A DNA stretch of 17,906 nt, taken from NCBI GenBank assembly GCA_000934385.1, contig KN880814.1, forward strand, positions 1 to 17,906. Direction: 5' to 3'. The position numbers and the translations under genes are program-made. Each line of letters starts with the position of its first letter. The first letter of the stretch is position 1. The DNA comes from Cylindrobasidium torrendii FP15055 ss-10 (taxonomy: Eukaryota; Basidiomycota; Agaricomycetes; Agaricales; Physalacriaceae). Below the pieces are notes generated by a model. The model had not been told where the DNA came from, ran no database searches, and saw nothing but the letters and a program-made list of their open reading frames with translations. Shown here in pieces: positions 1-9,199 of this stretch.

Positions 1-890
1 TGGCAAAAACATCGGGAAAATACTTCACTAAAGCTGCCGAATTTCGACGTGAAATCCCGACGCCCCGACCATCATCTCCCCGTACACGCGATACAGTGCC
101 AAGGATGGCGGGGAGACGATGCAGACACATTGTCGCAAAAGGGATTACACTTACTGCACCATAATGGGGTCCATGATAAGGCGCGTAAAATGAATATGTT
201 AGTCAAACCATTATATTACCATCGAAGGTAACGGATGGGCGGTGAATGGGATAGATGATGATAGATGGTATTCATTGTAATGTCCTGACACGCTTATGGG
301 AACCCATGATAATCGACCAAGGTTTTTCGCGATGCCAGTCCATTTTGATCTCCGAAGCCACCCTAGGAAGAAGAGGAATACCAATACGGGGAGCACACGC
401 GTTTGTCATGGTGATATTCTCTTCGTCATACCTAGTTAGATGTGTAGCGAATTTACAAACAAATGGTTAAGCGCTGCGAAAGAGCACAGCGAGGCGCACC
501 CAATTACAGAAATCTCGCGCAAATGTAGGGCAGAGGGCTATGTAAGTATCCGGTGAGCAAAGATACTTACTTTATTTACCATGGTGGCGGCCACGCACCC
601 AGGCAGTTTACTACGCGTCGACGCGCCAGTTTACGTCGGCCGGAAATACCAGGTGCCAAAGCGGCTTGTGTACCAGGCGCGAGTATTCCGTCTCTTTCCA
701 TAGCGCAGTGCTCAGAACCTTCAACGTACACGGTTCGTCGTCCATCGAAGAGATCTCAGTGGCGAAATGTGTGTATATGATACACGGAAGCAATTGCTCA
801 ATTCACAGCTAAAGTTTGAATCTCAGATCGACCTAGAGTCATGTCGTAGTCGTCTTCCCCTGAGACTCGCCTCGTGGACTTAGCATAGCT
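1..890. other. Intergenic region, no supported gene
   Basis: No reading frame here is longer than about 75 codons, and I saw no convincing splice pattern, domain, tRNA or repeat on either strand. Composition is mixed, without the C-ending codon bias seen in the coding exons to the right. The last part before position 891 is most simply the promoter region of the AAA ATPase gene. A fragment of an upstream gene lying off the window edge cannot be excluded. Confidence 0.5.
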
Positions 891-898
891 TATATAAG
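891..898 (+). promoter_or_regulatory. TATA box of the AAA ATPase gene
   Basis: TATATAAG lies about 200 bp upstream of the ATG at 1099 and sits in the perfect palindrome CTTATATAAG. A pyrimidine-rich stretch follows at about 930-990, as is common near fungal transcription starts. This would imply a 5' leader of about 170 bases. The match is seen directly; its use as a promoter is inferred. Confidence 0.5.
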
Positions 899-1098
899 TC
901 GACGCGTCCCCAGAATGGGAGTTTCCCGTTCTATTCCTCTTTCCCTCCTGCCATCTCCGCCTGGCACCGTTCCCCTTTTCCCGCGCCGCTTCCACCGCCG
1001 CTCACATTGGATTCAATAAAGAACACTCTTCAACGCTGTAGAGCAAGGAACGTTAGAAGAAACTACAGCCCTCGTCGAACTACAACAGCATTGGAACC

Positions 1099-4049
1099 AT
1101 GGACGCGCTAAAGACTTTCCTCTCGCCACTGGGCATGAATACGGGTGCCATCCAGGACACACTGGTAAGTCTCACTGCTATTGCCCACCCACCGTGCCCC
1201 ATCCCGTCGTCCTATCCCCCCAAAGTTTCTCCCGTCGGCGAGCGTACTCTCTTACAGTCTCTTACCTTGCTATGCGTCGCGTCGAAATACTTCCGAGTGT
1301 GAGAGGCGGAGTTATTACGCGCGGAGCGGCCCGATAATGCGGGGGTGGCGCCGCGTCGTTGCTCGGGCTAGCGCGTCCTGGACAATCCCCATATCCCAGT
1401 TGTCCTTGTATTCATTGGAAGAGTAGCAATAGTTTCAGCTCCTTCAACCCACGCCCCCAGGCTCATATCACCCTACTTCCATCTGCGATGTACCATATTC
1501 ATTTATTTCACAGAAATTGGTGGTCATCGGTGGCACTGTCGAGACCGCAAGGCGCGCCTCTGCCTCCGCATGGAACGGATTCGTGGACTCGTTCTTCTTG
1601 ACGGCCCACTTCGCGCAGGAGGACTACCCATACGACTGGATTATGCATTGGCTTAGCAAGGTGAGTTAGCGTCTCTACCCCCTTCCTTGCTATTTGCCGC
1701 GAGGCTTCTAGCTCCCAATTGTAGCTCCAAATAGCTTCTGACATGGTTTATAGCAACCTTCCTGGGGTCGCTCTCGCGAGTTCGACATAACTACGCGTAC
1801 CGCCGGTCGTATGCAAGCTCAACAGTCTGGTGATGTCGAGGAAGAAGACGAAGAGGAGGATGATCAGCTCGTTCACGGCAGACGCAAGCGCAAAGTCGCA
1901 TTCATGCCGAGTGTTGGTGCGTCTTCATTCATTTCCATAGTTTCGCCGTCCTCACGCACATCAGACACTACACACACCATATATTACCGCGGACACTGGC
2001 TGCGCATCACTCGCTGCAAGCGCTACCCCGACTATGGCCACGGTAGCTCGCTCAAGATCAGGTGAGCTTCATGACATTCTCCGCGCCGAACGCGTCCATA
2101 TATTCTTTGCCCCATCCTATACCCGTTTCTTCGTGGTATCTTCTCTTCCACTCCCTCACAGTAATTTCCCGGTTCCCTCGATGCATTTCCGCTTCATGCG
2201 GTCGCTATTTCCCCTCTCCCTTCCAGTTTAATGTCGGACAATTACTTACTGCCTCCCCAGCGTCGTTGCCCGCAACAACGATATTCTCAAGAAGCTCGTC
2301 CTCGAGGCAAAGCGCGACTACGAGAAAGACGCCGAGCACCGCGTCCATATCTTTCTCGCCGACACGTGCGTTTTTCCGGGTTTCCTTTCTGCATCGGTCG
2401 TGCCCACTAACCAAGGGGCAGGACGTACCCGTGCTGGCGTTGGAATGGTGCACGCCAGAAACGTCCAATGAGCTCAATCGTTCTCCAACCCGGCGTCAAG
2501 GAGATGCTGCTCGCCGACTGCAAGGACTTCCTCCAGAGCGAAGAATGGTATGCCGACCGTGGCATTCCTTTCCGTCGTGGTTACCTTCTGCACGGTGTGC
2601 CCGGCTCAGGGAAGACTTCCCTCATCCACTCGCTGGCTGGTGAGCTCGGCCTCGACATATACGTTGTCAGCCTCAGCGGCAAGGGTATGAGCGACAACAC
2701 GCTCACCACCCTGATGGGACATGTTCCGTCTCGGTGCGTTAATGCGTTTTCTTTTCCTTCGCGTGTCTAACAAGTTTGATAGTTGTATCCTTCTCCTCGA
2801 GGACCTCGACGCCGCCTTTACTCGCGGAATCTCTCGTGACGCGTCCTCAAATGGGACGCCGACTACTACTTCGGCCGCGGCTGCAACTGTCCCCACCTCC
2901 ACCGAGAAGAAGGCAGAGGAGTCCGACGGCTCAACGCTGTCGCTCTCTGGTCTCCTCAACGCACTCGACGGTGTCGCTGCCGCCGAAGGCCGTCTCCTTT
3001 TCGCAACCACGAACCATATCGAACGTCTCGACCCCGCTCTCTCGCGCCCCGGCCGTATGGACGTCTGGGTCAACTTTGGCCATGCCACCAAGTATCAGGC
3101 CGAGGGTATCTTCAAGTGCTTCTTCCCGTGGAAGAAAGAAGTTGTCAAGCGCGAGGATGGGACGGCGGTCATCATGCACGCCGACGGTACTGAGCAAGAG
3201 GTTTCGGAGGAGGAGAAAGGCGAAGTCGAAGCTGCGAACAGCAAGGTCGAGGAGAAGAACGGCGGCGACATGGCCACGAAGAACGTCCCCGGAGGTCCCA
3301 GCAAGCGTCGATTTGCTCACCAGATCCCCGTCCTGAGCGAGACGGAGATCACCAAGTTGGCGAAGCAGTTCGGCGACGCTATTCCGGAGGACGAACTGAG
3401 TGTAAGTTTTTTTCCTTTTTGTTCAACAATGGATGCTCATTGATTCCAGGTCGCTGCGCTCCAAGGATATCTACTCAAGAACAAGACTCGTCCCCGTGAG
3501 GCCGTGAGCGAGGTTGCTGCCTGGATCGTCTCCGAACGCGAGACGCGTGCGAAGCTGAAGGCGGAGAAGGAGAAGAAAGAGAAAGAGGAGAAGGAGGTAC
3601 GTCTAAGCTTGGCCTTTATTCCCCAATGCTGACGACTTGTAGCTTGCCGAAAAAGAAAAGATCGAGAAAGAGAATAAGGAGAAGGAGGAGAAAGAAAAGG
3701 AGGAGAAGGAGGCCAAGGAGAAGGAGGTAAGCCCTTCCCTCGTCCACCACTTTCGTTCCCTGTACTGACTACGAACCTGCAGAAGGCTGACAAGCGTAAG
3801 GCGAAGAAGGCGCGTCCCGCGACGCCGCCTACAACGTCTGAATCGTCCGCCGCGTCTTCGAGCGACGAGGCCGACAACGAGGAAAGCGTTACGTCCGAGG
3901 AGGAGAATGGCAAGAAGGCCAAAAAGGAGAAGTGGGTCTCCGTCAAGAAGGAGAAGGAGAGCAAGGAGAGCGGCGTCGATGCCACTCCCGCTACCGAGGA
4001 GAAGGAAGTCGAGGTGCAGGCCACCCAGTCCGTCGAGGTATCCGAGTGA
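1099..4049 (+). CDS. BCS1-like AAA ATPase, 10 exons, 668 aa
   Basis: Exons: 1099-1164, 1514-1660, 1754-1916, 1965-2061, 2261-2365, 2422-2733, 2783-3401, 3450-3596, 3643-3726, 3783-4049. All introns are GT-AG and phases agree throughout. An N-terminal BCS1-type region (about 22-195) includes DSFFLTAHF and YYRGHWLRITR. The AAA module follows: Walker A GVPGSGKTS (251-259, K257), Walker B ILLLEDLDA (299-307), sensor-1 TTNH (372-375) and arginines in SRPGRMD (384-390). A Ser/Thr/Ala-rich insert lies at about 317-348. The family founder is the mitochondrial inner-membrane AAA protein that translocates folded Rieske protein for complex III. Mushroom fungi carry many diverged paralogs, so I do not assign the symbol. 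No clear targeting peptide is visible. Residues about 535-668 are a Lys/Glu-rich tail absent from classical Bcs1. The start ATG is the first in frame, in context ACCATGG. Intron 1 (349 bp) is unusually long. Confidence 0.9.
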
Positions 4050-4986
4050 TTGGCTATCCGTCGCCGCCGATTCCATCTTCCTCCCACCGCCATCCATCAC
4101 CGTCGTCTTTGAGGACGACATCATTTGTCTGTGCATCTGTCTGCTGTATCTGTGTCTGTCTCGCGTTCTCGTTACTGTCTCATGTTTCCTGTGCTCCGTT
4201 GTATGATATTTCTCGTTCCGTCTGCATTTCTCTACATTTTCTTTCCATTGCTTCTCATCACGAACTCATACATTCCTCCTACTCTCGTGCTCCCCCCATG
4301 TCACCCATACGTACTTCACAACCGTAGTGTCGGCGTCGAATACTACCCTCTATCCGTATATACATACATACACACTCCTGTGCGCGACTGCTTGATCGTC
4401 GCTCACTGTTAGGGCCCGTTGGTTAGGTTAACGCTGCGTCAGCACTACACATAGATGAATGAACTTATTTTGCTGTTTAGACTCGTCGAAGTGCGCGCAT
4501 ATTCTGCCTGTAAGGAGATGCTTGACACAACAAGCAGGGCTTGAACTTGACGTTGCGTAACCATTATTCGAAGCTATCCGCTTCTGTTTATCTCAGGCAC
4601 TGTCGAATACGAGAAGTCGAGAGCAGCTGGAAGCTAGTTCGACGTGAGGGTCAACGCACCTAATCAAATGGGCCGCGAACGTACTTCCCAGCGTAAAAGG
4701 TTTCTGTGTCGCGCCGTGTTTTTATGCTAGAGACCGAGAGAGCATACATTGTGATTATAGAGGGACCGTGTCGGTCAATAATAAACTCGGTCAAAGCAGA
4801 AAGAGCCTCGACGTCTAGGCCAAGCTTCGGAGGCAGTACTTCGATCGCGTTCATCCGTGTTTTGGTTCCGAACCACCATCATCAACGCTTGCTGGATATC
4901 AACAACGCACACATATAACCTCAGGCCCCGGGAAACCCGTTTTCACGGACAGCAATACGTCTGGTTGCATAAAAAGCAGTAAATAA
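4050..4986. other. 3' flank of AAA ATPase and intergenic region
   Basis: A pyrimidine-rich stretch with many TCT/TGT words directly follows the stop codon and is probably the 3' UTR. No canonical AATAAA was found close behind the stop. The rest has only short frames without coding-like codon use. The last part may contain an unseen first exon or the promoter of the zinc-finger gene; a TATA-like CATAAAAAG lies near 4968-4976. Confidence 0.4.
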
Positions 4987-5896
4987 TGCATCGAAAGCGG
5001 CATTACATGCACGGATATAGCCCAAACGGACGACGCGCAGTATCATGACCGAGACGACTACGAGGAGGAATGGGATTTGGGTAGGACGTGTCAGTGAGGA
5101 AGGTGCGGGCAGATGTTTGGGGAGATGACTGCACTCATTCAGCATATTCAACAAGGCGCGTTTCGTTCATCGTGTTTTCCTTCCCCTCCTGCTGCCTGCT
5201 TTCGACCCTTGTTTTGCAATCTTGATTTTCCATGATCTACTGCCTCATCCCCTGACAATCGAAGCGGGAAATGCATCTATAACTCCCGGCTGACGACTTG
5301 CAGACCATGTTGGCCAGAACAAATCCACTTATACGTGTGACTGGGCATCCTGCTCGCGGCGCGGCATACCCCAATCCTCCCGCTTCGCCCTCACCGCCCA
5401 TCTCCGCGCGCACACAGGCGAACGACCGTTTATATGCCCGGATCCTGCCTGCGACGCCGAATTCACGCGTTCTGACGCTCTGGCAAAACATCTGCGCGCC
5501 CAGCACGGCGAAGAGCTGCCCATCCCTCGACGCGGGAGTCGAAAGCGGAAGAGGGTCGAGGGTGATATGGAGGGGCGCACATTGGAGAGCACAGGGAGCC
5601 CGAGGGGTACGTTCCACGCTGAGGAGGAGCCTATGTCAATCCCCATCGGTCTCGAGATTGACCCGGCGACGGGCTTGGTAGCTGGACGAACCCTAGCGCA
5701 CACGGCGTATTTGGTGTACAAAGCCAAGTACGTCTGGGTTGCGAGAGAGAACAAGTGTTTGAGGAGAGAGCTCGAGGAGGTGAAGGCGCAGGTCTCGATG
5801 CATAGGATAGCAAAGGATGAAGATCTCCGTCGCGTCGCGGAGGGCATGTTTGGGAGGGACGAGGTGACAGGGATTTTCGAGCCCACAAGGAGGTAA
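4987..5896 (+). pseudogene. Three-finger C2H2 zinc-finger gene with in-frame TGA
   Basis: The visible exon runs in one frame from about 4987 to 5155, and a second from 5303 to 5896. Finger 1 (5089-5155 plus 5303-5307) fits C-x4-C-x12-H-x4-H. Finger 2 begins YTCDWASC and contains SRFALTAHLRAH. Finger 3 begins FICPDPAC and contains FTRSDALAKHLRAQH. A basic patch RRGSRKRKR follows, then a helical C-terminus with YLVYKAKYVWVARENKCLRREL. This resembles fungal three-finger DNA-binding proteins of the Iec1 (INO80 complex) kind; that assignment is from memory. Odd points: TGA at 5095-5097 lies between the two finger-1 cysteines, where relatives usually have tryptophan, and the intron that keeps finger 1 intact (5156-5302) starts with GC. 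No ATG opens the frame upstream, so a 5' exon is missing or lost. Starting at ATG 5113 would leave fingers 2 and 3. It is either a recent pseudogene, a sequence error, or an N-terminally shortened gene. Confidence 0.65.
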
Positions 5897-5984
5897 AGGG
5901 TGTTAATAAGTTTCTACTCCCATTGTATTTGTCTCTTCTCCAATATATTTCACCCTATATTGATTGTATACTTCGAATTTCCAG

Positions 5985-6955
5985 ATGCCATCGGCAAGGA
6001 AGAGTCCTTAGCCATAGGTCGAGCAGAAAGGGCTCGAAGAAGGAGGTCATCGGTGGACGTGAGCAACCTGTACCCAAACCCTCGACGCGCCCTCCACGGT
6101 TCTTCCTCCAGCCATGGATCTTCGGGCCAGGGTACCGTTGGTCATCAGCAGATGATGCTGGCATCGGCAACGTTGACCATCTCATCCGCGACAGCAACAA
6201 CTCGACTGGCTGGTATACCAAATTCGAGTTCAACACGCTACTCGGACATCCCAACACACCTGTACCTTCGGCGGGTCTTTCCTCGGCTAGTGCGACTGTC
6301 CCAACTGCCGGAATAGGCTCAAATTCGGTCGCGTCTGAAGGCAATGTACGACGGTCGCGGTTAGTGAAGTCATACGTGCAGGTTATTGGCTAAACTCTTC
6401 GCAGATCGCTATTACCTGAAAATTCCTGGCTGAGGATAGTACGTCCACACAGCTCACGCGGCATCCACGGGAGGACTTCAAATGGCAAGAATCCTCCGAG
6501 GAGAGCATCGAGCGACAATTTCTCGTTACCTGGACACCTAGTACCGGTCTGAGCGATAGGGAGTTTGTCTCGGGCGTGCCCATGGAGCGTCTCTTACGCC
6601 AGCAGCCGTACGTGAATGATACCAACGGCGATAACTGTGGATGGTGCAATGCGCCTGCCCATCACGCTCGACATATTCGAAGATCGACTCGAGTGGCTTA
6701 CGTCGACTTACCTTTACTCGTACTGGCGCAAGTGGGATGTGCACCTTCGACTGCGCGCTTCCATGACCAAGAGAAGGCTGAGAGCGTGAAGCAGTACACT
6801 GCATGGGCGACGTTCACGGGGTATGGCAAGGAGGCAAGGCTCGCCACGGCTATCAGACCGTCATTTCGTTCGAGGCGAGTTGGGTGATGGGTGCGCTTAC
6901 CCCTTCGATTCCGGCCATTCTAAGCCGTACATACCACTCGAATAGCGTCGTTTAG
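5985..6955 (+). pseudogene. Frame-broken coding-like relic, family unknown
   Basis: Several plus-strand stretches have C-ending codon use typical of local genes but lie in different frames. About 6100-6390 reads through a segment with DHLIRDSNNSTGWYTKFEF and ends at a TAA. About 6465-6633 contains SIERQFLVTWTPSTGLSDRE. About 6634-6785, in another frame, contains LPITLDIFEDRLEWLTSTY and YSYWRKWDVHLRL. A last piece, in a frame ending TAG at 6955, contains FEASWVMGALTPSIPAILS. No single set of GT-AG introns joined them. I recognise no family. It could be a decayed gene, or a live gene whose introns I failed to place. Confidence 0.3.
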
Positions 6956-7028
6956 ACAGGGAAAAACGTCTGAACAGTGCCAAAGGCCACGACCATGCCC
7001 AGGCAGGGGTGCCAAGGGCTCAATCCTT

Positions 7029-7494
7029 TGTTAACGGTCCGCGCTCCGTTCCTGGCCGAAAGGACCGGCGAGGAAAAATCCTTGGAAGCCATCTTTTAGA
7101 GACACCTTTCAAACCCTTAAGTCCAGCTCCGATCGTTCCTCGCCGTCGAACTGAGCCCAGCGTACGGCTAACGGTACGAGGAGGAGTGTGATAAGATTAA
7201 GTCCGGATAATTCTCACTGGGTCGCGGTCCGGAGTCCCTGTGACGCTGGGAGTGCGACACTGTGTCCGAGCGCTCGGGAGCCTATGCTCGTGTGCTCAAC
7301 GGGCACGAGGGGAAAAGAGACAGGAAAGAAAGAGTAAACGGATCGTGAGAATTGATGATAGTTCGAAGAGAGTCCGCTACGTGTATCCTAACTAGGTAAA
7401 TCGACTCGGTCCGTGATCCGGTGCCGGCTCCTCGGCTTGTACGCCACTTCTACGCTATGACCTGCTACGCTACATAATACGCTACCCTATGACA
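7029..7494 (-). mobile_element. LTR-like sequence (possible retroelement remnant)
   Basis: On the minus strand a purine run GTGAGGGGGGCAC (7495-7507) directly precedes TGTCATAGGGTAGCG. This matches the usual order polypurine tract then LTR start (TG) in Ty3/gypsy-type elements. The other edge would be TG at 7029 on the plus strand (TGTTA, against an ideal TGTCA), giving about 466 bp. The end next to the purine run has irregular TACGC repeats (7440-7483). No second copy and no reverse transcriptase or integrase are in the window, so this is a boundary-based guess. Confidence 0.3.
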
Positions 7495-7569
7495 GTGCCC
7501 CCCTCACGGATTGAGTACATTTACCGTTTTCATCTTTGCTAAGCTCTATACTCCCACGTTGTGCCGCTC

Positions 7570-8343
7570 CTACATGTCCATTCGATCTTCCAATGACCTG
7601 CGCGCCGAATCCACCTGCATCCTATCTGCCAAAGTCGAACCCCCTGAAGCTGCGAGCCTTTCCTCGAGGGTGGCTCTGGACGAGCCTTCTAGTCGGTCCT
7701 CCAGACGACGTCGTTCTGGTTCTTTGAATCTATCCTCCAAGGCGATTGAGACGTGAGAGGGCTGCACCTCTTCCTGCGGCTCGTCCTGGTCGACCTGAGC
7801 CTTGCCCGTTATCTGCTGGAGGGCATCCTTAATTGATGGGCGTTGCTTTCCTGCTGCTCTGCCTCTTCTGGTCTTTGTCGAACCGTCTTTCCGTTCGCTG
7901 TGCCAGTGCATGACGAAGCGGCGACCCGGGACCTGCTCGGAGGACATGATCTCGTACTCCATCGAGCAGCCTGCGATAAGCAGCGTGGCTTGTGGTACTT
8001 GTGCGCTCGCTCGCAACTCCTCCACGCCTTGTGGTCCGCCGACGCGTATTGTCGAGATTCCCCGTACGTCTATGTTCGGATGCCCCGCGAATAGGCGCAG
8101 GAAGGTAGTCTCCGATGGAGCGCAGATGGACGCTTTCTTCGTCTGCCTGACGCTGGTCCTGTCCCACGCAGACCGGAACGCTCCTTCTGTGATACCCTCT
8201 GCTCGGAGTCGATTGTTGCCGCCGCCCAGAAGGCTCAGCTCAAAGCCTCCAATGGTGCCTACCAGAGTCCTAGCTGTAAAACTAAGGATTGAAGCCCATC
8301 CTGTAGCATGGGGGTATGTACCCTTTAGCCCTTGCTCTAGCAT
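7570..8343 (-). CDS. Hypothetical protein with five 12-residue LEDR repeats
   Basis: The open frame has 257 codons. A stopless 48-bp GT-AG intron with plausible signals lies just inside the start (GTACAT donor, TTTTACAG acceptor, about 8274-8321), so the spliced form would be 241 aa in the same frame. The middle contains TFLRLFAGHPNIDVRGIS and VGGPQGVEELRA; I recognise no named domain. The C-terminal 60 residues repeat L(E/A)(D/E)R(F/L/M) followed by seven or eight variable residues, five times. From memory, similar LEDR/LADR repeats occur in proteins near basidiomycete retroelements, so a gag-like origin is possible, and an LTR-like sequence lies 75 bp downstream. It could equally be a host orphan gene. 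The start is weak, and an upstream exon is possible: a minus-strand TATAAAA sits at 8725-8731. Confidence 0.45.
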   Translation of the reverse strand: MLEQGLKGTYPHATGWASILSFTARTLVGTIGGFELSLLGGGNNRLRAEGITEGAFRSAWDRTSVRQTKKASICAPSETTFLRLFAGHPNIDVRGISTIRVGGPQGVEELRASAQVPQATLLIAGCSMEYEIMSSEQVPGRRFVMHWHSERKDGSTKTRRGRAAGKQRPSIKDALQQITGKAQVDQDEPQEEVQPSHVSIALEDRFKEPERRRLEDRLEGSSRATLEERLAASGGSTLADRMQVDSARRSLEDRMDM

Positions 8344-9199
8344 CCCCAGTGGCTGTGAGGGATGGCCGGGGAAGAGGGCACATACGGCAAATCCGGCAAA
8401 AGACCAAAAAGGGACAGGATGAGCAGGCAGGTCGGCGGCAGCTGCCGGTGCTCAGTTTGGGGTCACGTGTCGGTTCGAGGTGCATTATCGTGTGTGGCGC
8501 TGGATGACGGGGAGGGTGTAATTATGCAATCACGTGCCCAGTTCACGGGGAGATGCTCACGCCGTGGCGTAGCAAACGGGGGATGCCGGTCTGGGCATCA
8601 ACGTTGCGCACGTGATCGTTGTGTGCGCTGTGGTCAATGACGTGGCTTCCTGCCGCCGCCGTCGCCGCCGCTACTACCTAAAAATCCCGAATCGCGCCGC
8701 CGCTGCCTTCGCTGTAATGCATTTTTTTATATTCCCTTGCACACACACATCTGCTATGTAGCTACTCCCGCCGATATATGTTCGTTGGTGCTCCTTATCC
8801 GTATTCCGCCGATGCTGCCGTCGACGACGACGGGGACCATTTCGCTCTTCGCGCAAAAAACAAGCTGGCATGCTAGCGTGCTACCCTGGTAGCGCGTACG
8901 ACAGTCATATGTGCGCCGTTTGTCTGCCTGCCCATCGCGCCCACCGTCGTTGGCGCAGCGCACTTAAATTAAAATTCATTTATTGTCGGTGGAAAATTAA
9001 AACGCGCCGCTCCTCGACGTCGCGGCTGGCAGCGACCAAACCTCAAATACGAAAATTCGCATTTCGGTTTTCCAGCCTTTGCATAGCTGCACTCAGCAGT
9101 AAATAGCATTGTATGGGTGGATACGAGATATAATACAATGTGCGAAGTATGGAAAATGAGCAGGTAGGACGAGGAGCAAAATAAAATACAAAGTCCAAT
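8344..9199. other. Intergenic region between two minus-strand genes
   Basis: This should hold the promoter of the LEDR-repeat gene and the 3' flank of the large minus-strand gene. It contains a CCG-rich run (about 8651-8672), a T7 run (8722-8728) and an AT-rich patch (about 8964-9001). No gene, tRNA or long repeat was supported. Confidence 0.4.

Noticed and set aside
2606..3091. Long minus-strand open frame opposite the AAA ATPase
   Set aside because: It lies antisense to the Walker A to SRH exons. Its openness follows from their codon bias, and its sequence has no protein-like features.
3437..4136. Ser/Leu/Phe-rich minus-strand frames
   Set aside because: They are the reverse complement of the Lys/Glu repeat exons.
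5329..5886. 185-codon minus-strand frame over the zinc-finger exon
   Set aside because: The plus strand there encodes two perfect C2H2 fingers, so the minus frame is a shadow.
5892..5984. Intron joining the zinc-finger gene to the segment after 5985
   Set aside because: GTAAAG and TTTCCAG are good signals, but the joined frame begins with unconvincing sequence and later hits a stop, and the zinc-finger gene ends naturally at TAA 5894-5896. It is kept only as a possibility.
8465..8490. tRNA-like B-box word GGTTCGA
   Set aside because: The box is incomplete (no NNCC ending) and no A box or cloverleaf can be folded around it.
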